From Nitrospira sp. KM1 (GTDB lineage: Bacteria > Nitrospirota > Nitrospiria > Nitrospirales > Nitrospiraceae): 64,000 nt of DNA. The DNA lies in contig NZ_AP022671.1 in NCBI RefSeq assembly GCF_011405515.1, positions 744,001 to 808,000 of the forward strand, read 5' to 3'. Shown here one piece after another: positions 35,084 to 45,067 of this stretch. A model generated the notes under the pieces. That model saw only the letters and a program-made list of their open reading frames with translations. It had not been told where the DNA came from and ran no database searches. Positions within the stretch are counted from its first letter, which is position 1. Each line of letters begins with the position of its first letter. A program made the translations under genes and the position numbers.

Positions 35084-36093
35084 TTGATCCCGATGACCAT
35101 AGAGTCAGGACCCGTGAGCCGTTCCACCTTCGAGCTGCGGAAACCCGCTGTCTTCATCCAGGCCCGGCAATCTGCGCCCGTGAAATCAAATCCCCCGGGG
35201 GTTTCGATCAGCATGTTGAGGCTCATCAACAGGCCGAAGGCATTCGTTTTCCTGGCATCGTCGATCAACGCCTCATGAATGATCAGGGCTCCGCCCGTTG
35301 GCAGCGCCTCATGGGCTTTATGCAACAGCATCATTTTCTCTTCGAGATTCCAATCATGCAGAATGTGCCCCATGATCAGCACATCGGTCTTTGGAAGCGG
35401 ATCCTTAAAGAAATTTCCGGCATGGAAGCGAACCCGAGCCCCTAACCGATTGGCTTCTATATAGCGCTCGAAGACAGGCTGCACGACCGGCAAGTCCATG
35501 CCGAAACCGGTCAGATGTTTGTGAGCCGAAGCAATTTCGACCGCCACGCCTCCCTGTGCGCATCCCACATCAGTGAATGTCTTGTAGCGCTTCCAGGTAA
35601 ATTTCTTGGCGATAACTTTGGCTGATCCGATGCTGAGTCCCGTCATGGCCTTGAGAAATCCTTCTAGCCGCCGCGGGTCTGCATACAACGCCCCGAAGAA
35701 GTCTTCACCGGATTTGGCTTCATTCTGCGGCTTGCCTGTTCGAAGTCCCTCGGTAAGCGAACCCCAGAATCGGTACAGTCTGGCGTTCGCCATCTCGAGT
35801 ATGCCGCCCACATACGATGGTTTGTGGCGGTCCAAAAATAGACCCGTCTCCGGAGTGTTGGCATAGCGCCCCCCGGTTCGCTTGAGCATGCCCAAGGCAA
35901 CGAGAGCATCGAGAAAATCCCGCGCGCCTCGCTCATGAAGATTCACGCGTGCCGCCAATGCCGCAAGGTCGAGTGGTCCCTTGGCGAGTTCCGTAAATAC
36001 GCCGAGTTCGATCGCGCTCAGGAGCGTCTTCGATCCCCAGAACGCCGTGCCGAGCTGAAGGATTGCCGCTGGAGTTGTGTGCCGTGCCGCCAT
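35080..36093 (-). CDS. SAM-dependent O-methyltransferase (acetylserotonin/hydroxyindole-OMT-like)
   Basis: The start follows AAAGGAT. The 337 residues have an N-terminal winged-helix dimerisation domain ([23 protein letters not shown]) and a Rossmann methyltransferase domain. SAM contacts lie in [10 protein letters not shown], and the GHILHDWN segment carries the catalytic-base histidine of this family. Members methylate hydroxyl groups on small aromatic or polyketide substrates; the substrate is unknown. The small Cys-rich gene overlaps its end. Confidence 0.87.
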   Translation of the reverse strand: MAARHTTPAAILQLGTAFWGSKTLLSAIELGVFTELAKGPLDLAALAARVNLHERGARDFLDALVALGMLKRTGGRYANTPETGLFLDRHKPSYVGGILEMANARLYRFWGSLTEGLRTGKPQNEAKSGEDFFGALYADPRRLEGFLKAMTGLSIGSAKVIAKKFTWKRYKTFTDVGCAQGGVAVEIASAHKHLTGFGMDLPVVQPVFERYIEANRLGARVRFHAGNFFKDPLPKTDVLIMGHILHDWNLEEKMMLLHKAHEALPTGGALIIHEALIDDARKTNAFGLLMSLNMLIETPGGFDFTGADCRAWMKTAGFRSSKVERLTGPDSMVIGIK

Positions 36094-36154
36094 GGATGAT
36101 CCTTTCTGAACCGTGGCTAGAAACTGCCGTGATCCAATGCGCGCATCTCTTGCT

Positions 36155-36538
36155 TCAAGATTTCCTTCCTGCGTCGACGCTCCAGATGCCAGACCCTTGT
36201 GACGAAATATACAAAAACACAAAGCAGTAGAGCGCGGCCAACTCACCCATATTCTGGATCGGGAGAGGAGCCTGGAGCCCATGGACCATCCAATAGGCAA
36301 AAGCCATGAGCCCGCTGCAGAGAAATGCGGCCCAGCGGGTATAGAGTCCGATCATGACGAGAGTGCCTCCAACCAGTTCGATCGGACCCGCCACGCCGAT
36401 CACGAAAGAAGGAATGGGCGGCGGAGGAATCGGGATGCTGAAAAGTTTCTGTGTGCCGTGCCACAGAAACAGGAAGCCGGTTACGATGCGCAGAAGCGCG
36501 TAGGTTTGAGGACCATAGCCTTGCAGAAACGATGGCAT
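36155..36538 (-). CDS. DoxX family membrane protein
   Basis: The 127-residue protein has four hydrophobic segments and the DoxX pattern: [40 protein letters not shown] and a final helix. DoxX members are found beside redox or thiosulphate enzymes, but most have no defined function. It is located 62 bases before the methyltransferase on the same strand. Confidence 0.88.
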   Translation of the reverse strand: MPSFLQGYGPQTYALLRIVTGFLFLWHGTQKLFSIPIPPPPIPSFVIGVAGPIELVGGTLVMIGLYTRWAAFLCSGLMAFAYWMVHGLQAPLPIQNMGELAALYCFVFLYISSQGSGIWSVDAGRKS

Positions 36539-36688
36539 CGCGTGCCTCCTCTCGAAGTGGTGGGATGACGCAGGAATGGAAAACCGACGGACAGGCTACT
36601 GAGTTCATACGGATCTGTCAACGCGGCCGCATGCCAGATGATGGAATCGTGCGAAACAACGAGACGATGTGCGAGCGCCATGTCACGC

Positions 36689-37957
36689 CTACATGCAGTA
36701 GTTTCCACTGGTCCAATTTCCACCGGCACTGTCGCATTCGTACTTGTTCGTGGCCCTGCCTCGTTCTGCCTGACGCATGGCAGCCTCTGCATCGATTTTG
36801 TCGAACTCTTTAGCCGCGTCTCGAATGTAGGACATGCGTTCGACACTGTTATGAAAAGTGATTCCGACCGGATCGGCCGGGCAGCGAAGTCCTCGTATTG
36901 CGTTTTGTTCCTGTACGTCTCGAAAACCGATACAGTTCGTCCAATCACTCAGCCAACGCGCCCAATAGGCCCCTTTGGGATGCCCAAGTTTCGCAGCTTT
37001 CTTGAACCACTGGATGGCGAGCGCACGATTTTGGGGCACTCCCATCCCGAACTCATACATGCGCCCCAATGCGAATGCCGCATAGTCGTATTTCTCCGCT
37101 CCCTTGGCATACAGACGGGCCGCCTCGGCCCAGTTTTCAGGAACGCCTTTTCCCAACTCATAGAGCAGACCGAGCGTTTTCAGGGCCACCGGGTGGCCCT
37201 GATCTGCGGATTTCATATACCAGAACGCCGCTTGTTTCTCGTTCTTCGGCACGCCGTCACCGAATTCATAGAGTTGCCCGATACCAAGCTGGCAGTCATC
37301 ATTTCCCATGTCCGCACATTGCCGATAGAGCTTCGCCGCCTTGTCGAATTGCTTCTGCTTATAGAGACGATACGCTTCCGCTTTAATGGTCATTCCCGGC
37401 CTTGTGTCATTTCGATCCTTTTCTCGCTTCTCGACATAGGCAGGAGCCGCCTTATCTCCCATCGCAATCGCCTTCTTCAAGAGTTCATTGGATTTGGCTT
37501 CATCGTGCGGCACACCCGTGCCAAGGTGATAGAGAGTGGCCAGCCGGCGCGCGGCGGCCGCGTTGCCGTTATCGATCCCCTTCTGATACCACTTTGCCGC
37601 GGTCGTCACATCCTCCTTTACCCCACTGCCCTGCTCATACAGTATTCCCAATACCAGCGGAGCCCGCATATGGCCGGCGTTGGCGGCTCGTTCCAGCCAT
37701 GGAATCGCTTCCTTGTATTCTCTGGACACATAGAGCTTGATTGCGCCGGCGCAAAACATGGATTGGGCGTCGCCCGACTTGGCCTTGGCAACATGACTCG
37801 TCAGGGCGATGCCGGCAGGAGCTTTGTGAAGACATTCGGTGTCGAGGAAACTATCGGCGGCAAGTGCGTTCGCTCCCGTCTCGTCGAGCATGATGAACAG
37901 CGTCAAGACACCGGCAAGGATTCTCCCAAGGAAGCTGAGAGAGATGATCGCAATCAT
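36689..37957 (-). CDS. Exported Sel1-repeat protein
   Basis: GGAGGTC before the ATG at 37957 sets the start. The 422 residues begin with a signal peptide or membrane anchor (about 1-35). Around seven Sel1-like repeats follow, recognisable by LGxLYExGxGVxxD and AAxWYxKAAxxG (for example LGLLYELGKGVPENWAEAARLY and ALGRMYEFGMGVPQNRALAIQWF). The last 90 residues contain several cysteines and no repeats. Sel1 proteins act as scaffolds for signalling or envelope complexes; the partner is unknown. Confidence 0.9.
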   Translation of the reverse strand: MIAIISLSFLGRILAGVLTLFIMLDETGANALAADSFLDTECLHKAPAGIALTSHVAKAKSGDAQSMFCAGAIKLYVSREYKEAIPWLERAANAGHMRAPLVLGILYEQGSGVKEDVTTAAKWYQKGIDNGNAAAARRLATLYHLGTGVPHDEAKSNELLKKAIAMGDKAAPAYVEKREKDRNDTRPGMTIKAEAYRLYKQKQFDKAAKLYRQCADMGNDDCQLGIGQLYEFGDGVPKNEKQAAFWYMKSADQGHPVALKTLGLLYELGKGVPENWAEAARLYAKGAEKYDYAAFALGRMYEFGMGVPQNRALAIQWFKKAAKLGHPKGAYWARWLSDWTNCIGFRDVQEQNAIRGLRCPADPVGITFHNSVERMSYIRDAAKEFDKIDAEAAMRQAERGRATNKYECDSAGGNWTSGNYCM

Positions 37958-38131
37958 CAGCCGACCTCCGGGGCATTCTGAGCCGCGCATAGCAGCCTGG
38001 TCAAATAAAGCAGTTCGCCTTAAGATCAGAAAGGCAATGTGACGATCGCCCGCCGTCAGTTCGGGTGATCATCCCGGGAGCGCTCAGGTGGGGCGCAGGA
38101 ATGTATTTGAGCATTTTATCGCAGAGGTCGT

Positions 38132-38155
38132 GGCAGCCGCCTTCAGGCGGCTGCC
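38132..38155. terminator. Candidate terminator hairpin
   Basis: Perfect 10-bp inverted repeat GGCAGCCGCC / GGCGGCTGCC with loop TTCA. It lies between the CotH-like gene end and the Sel1 gene start on the minus strand. No clear T-run follows. Confidence 0.45.
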
Positions 38156-38227
38156 GCGGATAAATCGTTTCCAATGATTTGAACGTCCGCTGTCACGTTC
38201 GGTTCTGCCAACCTGACACGAGCCGCG

Positions 38228-39577
38228 TTACGAGCCCAGTTGAGTGTCCATCCAGTTGACTCGGCTTCGCAGCCATGCCTTCATCGCGGCCACTTCATCT
38301 TCGTACGGACTGATGGCGACCGGGTTGCGCCACCAGACATCGGTGTAGGCATCGATGGGCCAACGGTCGAAATTTTTTGACTGCACACTGCTCAAGTACG
38401 TGGTCCGGTTATCGATAAAAGTGAAGATGCCGTCGAGAACTCCGGCGGCCTTCAACTGCCGCCATCTGGCCTTCACCCGTGCGTCGAAAGCCGGGTCTTG
38501 GAACATTCTGACGAACCAGGCTCCATTTCGTGTCCACCAGCCTTCCGGCAACCCGGCATCGCTGAACGTAGCGTTCCCGCTGGACATGTCGAAGTCCCAC
38601 ACAGGCCCGAACGTCAGCTTCCCGTTGCGTTTTTTGAACAGATAGACGCTCTTGTAGAGCGCCGAATCGAGATTCTTGGTCACTTCGCTCACGAGATAAA
38701 AATTAATTGCGGAATCGACGTCGAGGTAGGCTGCATACCCTGCCGTCGGATCGGCGAACTGGTCTGAGTAAATCGCGTCCTCCGTCTGCTTGATATAGCC
38801 CTCGATGTAGGCTCGCTGACTCTCTCTTCCCGGCTCCAGCAGCGAATCAGGATCACTCAGGCAAAACACGATTTGTGTGCGCGGTGACTCATAGCAGTAA
38901 TCTTCTCCCTTGGTCACATCGATTTCGATCAAATATCCGCCCGTGATGACATCCGGCCCGGTATCCCCCTCATCGAGCTCAGGAATATTGACGCGATTGG
39001 GATCGATCCGGATATGTTCGGTCAGTTGATAGATGCCCCGGTAGGTCCCGTTGAGTTGCAATTCCACCTGTACGCTTCGGGGCGTATATTCCATGCCGAC
39101 TTGCCTGCTCAGCTCGAACGCCAGCTCGTTGCGCGTCAACGTGATATCGGCATAATTGGCGAGGAGTGCCCAATTCCGGTTTGCGGGCATGCCGAGAAGC
39201 GACGTGCTGGTCGTGAGCTGAAGCCGGTAGGGCTTTTTGGCCATCTCCCAGGTCGAGTTTCCTCTTCCTCTGATCCCAAGCGTGCTGTTGAGCAATTGCT
39301 GGCCGGTTTCGCTCGTCAGGGTATATCGCGATGCTTCATAATCCTCTTTGGACGTAATTTCGGCTCCGCTATTTGTCGTAATGGCAAGAACGGGAAGTGC
39401 GGATGCGGCCGCAGTCGGTGTCGTGGTTTGCGTCGGAGACTGGCTTGGCGGATTACTGCCGGCCGGCTGGTCGCCACTCCCGCTACTGCAGCCCGCGGCG
39501 AGAACGAGAGCGAATGCGACGAACGGCATGTGCAAACGGACAAATCTTCGTGATCGAGTGAGTGCAGATAACATCAT
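38228..39577 (-). CDS. CotH-kinase-family lipoprotein
   Basis: The 449-residue protein starts with a signal peptide and lipobox AAGC (Cys at about residue 29), followed by a Ser/Thr/Pro-rich linker. The CotH kinase domain has the lysine-bearing KKPYRLQL, GIRGRGNSTWE, and WDFDMSSGN near residue 330, matching the metal-binding DFD motif of this atypical kinase family. Related secreted CotH proteins phosphorylate coat or surface proteins. A protein with a lipid anchor would act at the envelope. AAGGAT precedes the start. Confidence 0.9.
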   Translation of the reverse strand: MMLSALTRSRRFVRLHMPFVAFALVLAAGCSSGSGDQPAGSNPPSQSPTQTTTPTAAASALPVLAITTNSGAEITSKEDYEASRYTLTSETGQQLLNSTLGIRGRGNSTWEMAKKPYRLQLTTSTSLLGMPANRNWALLANYADITLTRNELAFELSRQVGMEYTPRSVQVELQLNGTYRGIYQLTEHIRIDPNRVNIPELDEGDTGPDVITGGYLIEIDVTKGEDYCYESPRTQIVFCLSDPDSLLEPGRESQRAYIEGYIKQTEDAIYSDQFADPTAGYAAYLDVDSAINFYLVSEVTKNLDSALYKSVYLFKKRNGKLTFGPVWDFDMSSGNATFSDAGLPEGWWTRNGAWFVRMFQDPAFDARVKARWRQLKAAGVLDGIFTFIDNRTTYLSSVQSKNFDRWPIDAYTDVWWRNPVAISPYEDEVAAMKAWLRSRVNWMDTQLGS

Positions 39578-39831
39578 GGGGTCATCCTTTTGAGGGTGGG
39601 TTGTATGAAAGCGTTGCCGTCGGGAATCGGTGGAAACCCAAGCGGGCCACGCTACGGCCAGAGAATAGGCACCCTACACGATCTAAATCAAGGGAGAAAA
39701 TCAGTCGGGCGTTTTTCCTTTATGCGATCATTGCATAGTCGCACATTCATGAATCGACCTGTGCGTCCCGTTCGCTGGGACGGTGATCGAGCGCAATTGT
39801 GATAAAGTACCGCGGCATATTGGATATGATT

Positions 39832-40617
39832 ATGACCGCTTCCACTCTGCGCATTGCGTTTCTTCATTTGGCGCCGGTTCCCGGAGATCTCGCCGGCAAT
39901 CGACGCACAATCGAAACAGCGCTTCACCGGGCGGCTTCTCACGGTGCAGCCTGGATACTGACGCCGGAACTTCCTGTGACCGGCTACACGTTTGCCGGCA
40001 CGTTGGGTACGGCTTGGATCGAGCCTCAACCCGATGCCTGGCTTACACACCTTTACGGATTGGCCCGCACGCTGGATGTCACACTGTTTTTGTCGCACCC
40101 GGACCGAGACCGGAAGACGGGCTTTTTGTACAACTCGCTTTTTGTCATCACGCCGAACCAATTGATCGCAGGCTCACACAGAAAAATCAATGCGCTGCGG
40201 ACCGGCTCGGAATCTTGGTCACAGCGAGGCGAGTCCGCCATACCCATCAATGTCCCGCCCGTCGGGCTGGTCGGCTTGTTGATTTGCGCCGACGCCTACT
40301 CAGCGACGATCGCAACCAGTCTCAAGACACAGGGAGCCCGCCTCCTCGTCTCTTCGGCCGCCTGGGCACCCGGATATCATGGCCCGGACGGAGAATGGGA
40401 GCGCTGTACAACAGAGACGGAGCTGCCGCTGCTCGTGTGCAATCGAACGGGCCGTGATCTGACCTTGGATTTCACACAGGCCCAAAGCATCGTCGCAGGA
40501 GAAGGCCGGCGCATGCTCTCGATGGAGTCGGAGGAAGAAGCGATTTTCTTGATCGAATGGGATCTTGCGACCAACACACTCGCTTCTCGACAGGCGGACA
40601 AGATTAATATCTCCTAG
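39832..40617 (+). CDS. Nitrilase-superfamily carbon-nitrogen hydrolase
   Basis: The 261-residue protein has the Glu-Lys-Cys triad: Glu in TPELPVTGY, Lys in GSHRKINAL and Cys in LLICADAYS. The loop after the Cys differs from the usual CYDLRFPE of omega-amidases, so the substrate is unclear. In-frame starts at 39826 and 39799 (GTG) are alternatives; GGAT precedes 39832. It is monocistronic and has no obviously related neighbour. Confidence 0.87.
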   Translation: MTASTLRIAFLHLAPVPGDLAGNRRTIETALHRAASHGAAWILTPELPVTGYTFAGTLGTAWIEPQPDAWLTHLYGLARTLDVTLFLSHPDRDRKTGFLYNSLFVITPNQLIAGSHRKINALRTGSESWSQRGESAIPINVPPVGLVGLLICADAYSATIATSLKTQGARLLVSSAAWAPGYHGPDGEWERCTTETELPLLVCNRTGRDLTLDFTQAQSIVAGEGRRMLSMESEEEAIFLIEWDLATNTLASRQADKINIS

Positions 40618-40780
40618 AGACCGCCCCGTCTGGTATCATGTTCGGAATGATACATGCGCATGTCTGGTCACCAGAGAATCCTTCCGACTGACCGTGATTC
40701 GTCTCAGCTCGCGGATTGATGCTCAGGTGCACCTGAGCTCATTCCACCTCCATTGTGCAGGGTGAGAGGCTGTCCTTGCA

Positions 40781-42481
40781 ATGAGCGGCCGGCAACGCTT
40801 CCAACGTATGCTTATCCTCTCGATGGCAGCTTACTTTGCTTCTGTCGTTCCGGACACCATATCCGCCGCGGACTCGGCAGGCCTGTCGGAAGAGCAGGTC
40901 GCCGAACGTGCTACAGATTCCTGGGAAAGCGGGGCGACCGATCACGCCATCGAAATCATCGAAGGTTGGACCGAACACCATAAGCCGACGCGTAAGCTCA
41001 ACAAGCTGCGCGGCGATATTCTGGCGACATCGCGGCATCCCGGGGAAGCCATTCAAGCCTACGATGCCGCCCTCGCCGACGATGCATCCGCTCTGGACAT
41101 CCGCTGGGCAAAATGGGGCGTGATGACCCGAACGGGCCAGGGCGACGATGCGATCGAAGAGCTGCAGCACATCGCGAATCTCGATTCGCAGAATCCATTG
41201 GTTCATTTACGTCTGGCCCAGGAGCTTCGAAACAAGGATCGATTGGAAGAATCGCTCGATTCGTACAAGAAGGCGGTGGAACTGGCTCCGGACTTATTGA
41301 ATTGGCGGCTGGCCATGGCACGTGCGCGGTTCGATGTCTTGGATTATCAGGGAGCTGCCGATGAAGTCCAGTATGTGCTTCACAGAATCGCCCCGGGGTC
41401 CGCTCTGGAAATCCCGGCCCAAAACCTTTTGGCGGATATCTATGGAGACTCCAAAGACCGGGGCCGGCGATTCGTTCATATATTCAAGTCCGACGAAACC
41501 GAGGAACAGCTCAAAGAATGGGCGCTCATCCGGGCCGAGGGATGGAGACTCTTCGTCGACGGCCGCTATGATGAGGCCGAGCCCATCTACAAAAAAGTCT
41601 TGGCGCTCAATCCAAAAGATCCGACTGCTCATTATCAGTTCGGGTTGATCCTCATGAAACTCGGCCGATGCGAGGAAGCTCTGAAGACCTTTCGTCTCCT
41701 GTCAGATATGGAAGTGGGTGACGAGGAATATACCGACTCCGTGTTTCGGCGGGGACAATGTCTGGTTCAATTGGAGCGATGGTCTGACGCCTATGTCCAT
41801 TTCCAAATTCTGTATGATGCGGCGATGGAATTTGAAGAGCGGAACAAAGGCATGGAATTGCCTCCGGGGACCCGTGTCTTGGACAAACAGAAACTGGCCA
41901 AATGGCTCGATAGGGTGCGTCCGCACGTCCCTCCGGAAGAAATCGCTCCACCTCAACCGGCTCAGCCACCCAAAGTCTTGTCAGAGGATGAGATGCACGC
42001 GAAAATCGCCGCCGTGCGACTGACACACAAGCCGCTGGATACCCGCGCCTCGCTTATGGGACGAGACGCCGATTTCAGCTGGTTCCGATTCGTGATTCCC
42101 TCCGCAAAGGTATTACGAGATGATTTTCCAACCGGAGCGCATGAATTCATTCCGGTCAAGCCGGGTGATACCTTTCCGACCACCCAGCATGAGATCTTTC
42201 TCGTATTCGGGCTGGTGTCAGCCTCCTACGATGCCATCCCATTGACCGCACAATGTTTCGTTGAACAGTCGGAAACCACCGGACAGGGTCACGCGGTCGC
42301 CCAGGATGAAGTCATGATGGCGATGAACGATCAATCAGGATATTTCACATTATCACCTCCTGCTTCAGGATGGTCGCCCGGTCTGTACCGATGCGGTCTG
42401 TTCGCAGGAGACCGTACCTCTGCGTATACTCATGTCGACGAAGTCCGCTTCCGTCTGATACCGGTGCTGTCTTCGTCCTAG
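40781..42481 (+). CDS. Exported tetratricopeptide-repeat protein
   Basis: The 566-residue protein has a signal peptide (about residues 1-29, ending TISAADS). TPR motifs span about residues 30-360, for example HLRLAQELRNKDRLEESLDSY and HYQFGLILMKLGRCEEALKTF. A Pro-rich linker (PPQPAQPP, about 390) leads to a C-terminal beta-rich domain of about 150 residues. That domain has ASLMGRDADFSWFRFVIPSA and ends with RFRLIPVLSSS. It is probably a periplasmic scaffold. The C-terminal domain was not recognised. Confidence 0.85.
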   Translation: MSGRQRFQRMLILSMAAYFASVVPDTISAADSAGLSEEQVAERATDSWESGATDHAIEIIEGWTEHHKPTRKLNKLRGDILATSRHPGEAIQAYDAALADDASALDIRWAKWGVMTRTGQGDDAIEELQHIANLDSQNPLVHLRLAQELRNKDRLEESLDSYKKAVELAPDLLNWRLAMARARFDVLDYQGAADEVQYVLHRIAPGSALEIPAQNLLADIYGDSKDRGRRFVHIFKSDETEEQLKEWALIRAEGWRLFVDGRYDEAEPIYKKVLALNPKDPTAHYQFGLILMKLGRCEEALKTFRLLSDMEVGDEEYTDSVFRRGQCLVQLERWSDAYVHFQILYDAAMEFEERNKGMELPPGTRVLDKQKLAKWLDRVRPHVPPEEIAPPQPAQPPKVLSEDEMHAKIAAVRLTHKPLDTRASLMGRDADFSWFRFVIPSAKVLRDDFPTGAHEFIPVKPGDTFPTTQHEIFLVFGLVSASYDAIPLTAQCFVEQSETTGQGHAVAQDEVMMAMNDQSGYFTLSPPASGWSPGLYRCGLFAGDRTSAYTHVDEVRFRLIPVLSSS

Positions 42482-42526
42482 CCAGACTCTGTTTAGCGAC
42501 CTGCGTCGATGGGTCCACCCGGCGTT

Positions 42527-42939
42527 TTAATCTTTTTCACCTTCCTTTGAAAGCAGGAACACCAACAACTTTGCCGGCTCTGTCTTACTTCCGTTTCTCG
42601 ACACCACATGAGGCCTCTTCGGGGATTCGTACCAGCTCTGCCCCGCCGTGTACGTCACAGGTTTCTCGTTCTCCGACTGCGAGACGACCGACCCTTCCAG
42701 GACATAGGCAATGACGGAGCCGGGATGGACGTGGGCACATCCGATGCCGCACCGGGAGCATATGAAACGATCAGCACCGTCGCGACCCGTCCTGCCATAT
42801 CGTCGAGCTGCTGCTTCATCAGTACGGCGGTCGATTCGTCCGCCCATGCCGCCGATTGACACATGATGAATCCGATCAGCATGGTACGGAGCCATACCTC
42901 CATCATTCCGGTCATTGAGCCGCCGTAGGACGTTCTCAT
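42527..42939 (-). pseudogene. Exported cupin-domain protein, frameshifted
   Basis: The N-terminal half (signal peptide MTGMMEVWLRTMLIGFIMCQ, then MAGRVATVLIVSYAPGAAS) is in one frame. The C-terminal half (AHVHPGSVIAYVLEGSVVSQ, then YTAGQSWYE and LVFLLSKEGEKD) is in another. A normal cupin would read YAPGAASGAHxHPGSV across the junction. The shift lies near 42738-42745 and fits loss of a single G. The start overlaps the preceding pseudogene stop as TGATG. It may be genuine decay or a sequencing error in a short homopolymer. Confidence 0.7.
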
Positions 42940-43296
42940 CAGGCGATTCCTTTCTTCGTACCCTTGTGGGACCAGTTCGCAACCCACACGACGTGCTTGC
43001 CATGTCCAGGTTTCAACTCGTACGCGAGACGCGCCTGCTCCAGAGGAAAACATCTTCTCCATGCCAACCCGAAAGACATGGGCAATCGATTACACGGTCG
43101 ATTCGAGTCAATTGAGTTCGATTCGGCTCGACAATGAAAAACGCGCCGCGATCCCGCTGCCGCTGATCCCGCCGTTCCCCGTCGGAGGCACCAGTGATGA
43201 GACGGCCGCCCTCCTTGAGAAGGTTCCAGGATCGATCTCTCGTCTCTCCCCCTTCGATGTTCGGCACGACATCCACCCTCTTGGTGCGGCTGCAAG
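42939..43296 (-). pseudogene. Remnant of a zinc-type alcohol dehydrogenase / quinone oxidoreductase
   Basis: Only the C-terminal third remains. One frame reads VDVVPNIEGGETRDRSWNLL, KEGGRLITGA and FFIVEPNRTQL, as in NADP-dependent oxidoreductases of the ADH family. A second frame then gives FPLEQARLAYELKPGHGKHV. The junction near 43047-43050 fits loss of one T in a T-run. The N-terminal two thirds, with the catalytic and nucleotide-binding regions, are absent and replaced by the end of the acetolactate-synthase-like gene. With the cupin remnant it marks a former two-gene operon. Confidence 0.75.
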
Positions 43297-43337
43297 GAGG
43301 ACCCAGCCCATGGTCTCCGATTGAAACCGGGGCCGCT

Positions 43338-44984
43338 TCAATGGGACAGCGATTTCAGGCGCTCGGTCAAGCGAAGATTTTCTTCGTAATCCACCGGGCA
43401 ATCAATAACAGCAGGAATCGTGCTGGCGAGCGCGTTAGTCAAAACCGGTATCAGATCGGAGGGATGCGCCACCCTGAAGCCCGCCGCGCCGAAACTTTTC
43501 GCATAGCCGACAAGGTCTGGATTGCCGAAATCCACTGATGACGTGCGATGAAATTTGACCATCTGCTTCCAGCGGATCACTCCATATCCTCCGTCTCTCC
43601 AGACCAGAACCACCAACGGCAATTGCAGGCGCACCGCCGTTTCCAATTCCTGGGAGTTCATGAGAAACCCTCCGTCTCCCGTGACTGCAATGACACGGCG
43701 GTCGGGATAGAGCAGCTTGGCGGCCACCGCCCCCGGAAGAGCGATCCCCATCGACGCGAAGCCGTTCGAAATGATGCATGAATTGGGGGTTTCACAGGGA
43801 AACATTCTGGCCAACCATAATTTATGCGCCCCTACGTCGCAGATGATTTGATCCTGCGGGGCAAGCACGGATCGTAGCGCGCGCATGATATGTTGCGGGC
43901 GAAGCGGCCAACCTGCCGCGCCGGCGGATTCAGCGTCCAACTTTTCAACGATCGTCGCTCTGGCCCGCCGTGCCCACTCCGCCGGAAATGTCGTCAGCTG
44001 TTCCGTCAGATGATCGCATGCCAATCGGATGTCTCCCAACACCCCAACGTCGGGAAGGTAGTGCTCATCGACTTCTGCCGGCGTTGCGTCGACGTGAATG
44101 ATCCGTTTGTTTCGGTGAGGATTCCAGAGGCAAGGTGCATACTCCACGAAGTCGTATCCGATAGCGATGACCGCGTCGGCCTGCTCTACGACCACCGAAG
44201 CATAATCCCGTGCCTGAAGCCCCAGCGTATAGAGCGACAATGGGTCGCTGTCCGGAACGACTCCTTTAGCCATGAAGGTATGCAGCACCGGAATCTGTAT
44301 GCGTTGCGCGAGACGTCGTACTTCTTCATGGGCCCGCCCCCGAATGACACCGTTGCCGGCCAAAATCACCGGCCGCTGGGCTCCCGCCAGGAGATCGACG
44401 GCACGGGCGACTTGTTTCGGAGTAGGTTCAGGAAGCACCGGGGCCTGAACCAACAGCGGTTCGACCATTCGGTCACCGGAGAGTGTTTCTTCAGCGACAT
44501 CCTCGGGCAATTCGATGTGTGTGGCGCCGGGCTTTTCGGTCTGCGCAATCTTGAACGCCTTACGGATCGCCTCCGGAATCACCTCGGCTTTGGGAAGCGA
44601 GGTATTCCATTTTGTCACCGGCTTGAACATGCCCACCACATCGATATATTGATGGGATTCCTTGTGCCGGCGATTCAATGACGCCTGTCCGCTGATCGCG
44701 ACCAAAGGAGCCCGGTCCAGGTAGGCGTCCGCCACACCGGTCAAGAGATTCGTGGCGCCGGGCCCCAAGGTCGACAGACAGACACCCGCTCTGCCACACA
44801 GCCTTCCATGAACATCCGCCATGAATGCCGCGCCCTGCTCGTGCCTGGTTTCGATGACCCGGATGTTGGAGTTCAGCAGTGCATCCATGATGTCCAGAGT
44901 TTCCTCTCCGGGTACCGTGAACACATAGCGAACTCCCTCATTTTCAAGACAGCGGATGACTAATTCTGCGCCTTTTGTTCCCAT
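43338..44984 (-). CDS. Acetolactate synthase-like TPP-dependent enzyme
   Basis: The 548-residue protein has the full thiamine-diphosphate enzyme layout. The N-terminal Pyr domain has VFTVPGEETLDIMDAL with the activating Glu, and TLGPGATNLLTGVADAY. The central domain lies around GNGVIRGRAHEEV. The C-terminal PP domain has the metal motif GDGGFLMNSQELETAVRLQLP and VLVWRDGGYGVI. It resembles catabolic acetolactate synthase (AlsS), which makes acetolactate from pyruvate, more than the anabolic IlvB. No regulatory subunit or acetolactate decarboxylase gene is beside it. Its stop lies next to the decaying ADH remnant. Confidence 0.88.
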   Translation of the reverse strand: MGTKGAELVIRCLENEGVRYVFTVPGEETLDIMDALLNSNIRVIETRHEQGAAFMADVHGRLCGRAGVCLSTLGPGATNLLTGVADAYLDRAPLVAISGQASLNRRHKESHQYIDVVGMFKPVTKWNTSLPKAEVIPEAIRKAFKIAQTEKPGATHIELPEDVAEETLSGDRMVEPLLVQAPVLPEPTPKQVARAVDLLAGAQRPVILAGNGVIRGRAHEEVRRLAQRIQIPVLHTFMAKGVVPDSDPLSLYTLGLQARDYASVVVEQADAVIAIGYDFVEYAPCLWNPHRNKRIIHVDATPAEVDEHYLPDVGVLGDIRLACDHLTEQLTTFPAEWARRARATIVEKLDAESAGAAGWPLRPQHIMRALRSVLAPQDQIICDVGAHKLWLARMFPCETPNSCIISNGFASMGIALPGAVAAKLLYPDRRVIAVTGDGGFLMNSQELETAVRLQLPLVVLVWRDGGYGVIRWKQMVKFHRTSSVDFGNPDLVGYAKSFGAAGFRVAHPSDLIPVLTNALASTIPAVIDCPVDYEENLRLTERLKSLSH

Positions 44985-45067
44985 CGTCTCGTCCTCTATC
45001 TATCCTGATCTAATATTACCGTTCTATTCATACGCAATTCGAGATGGATCGGGAGTACAATCAATCT

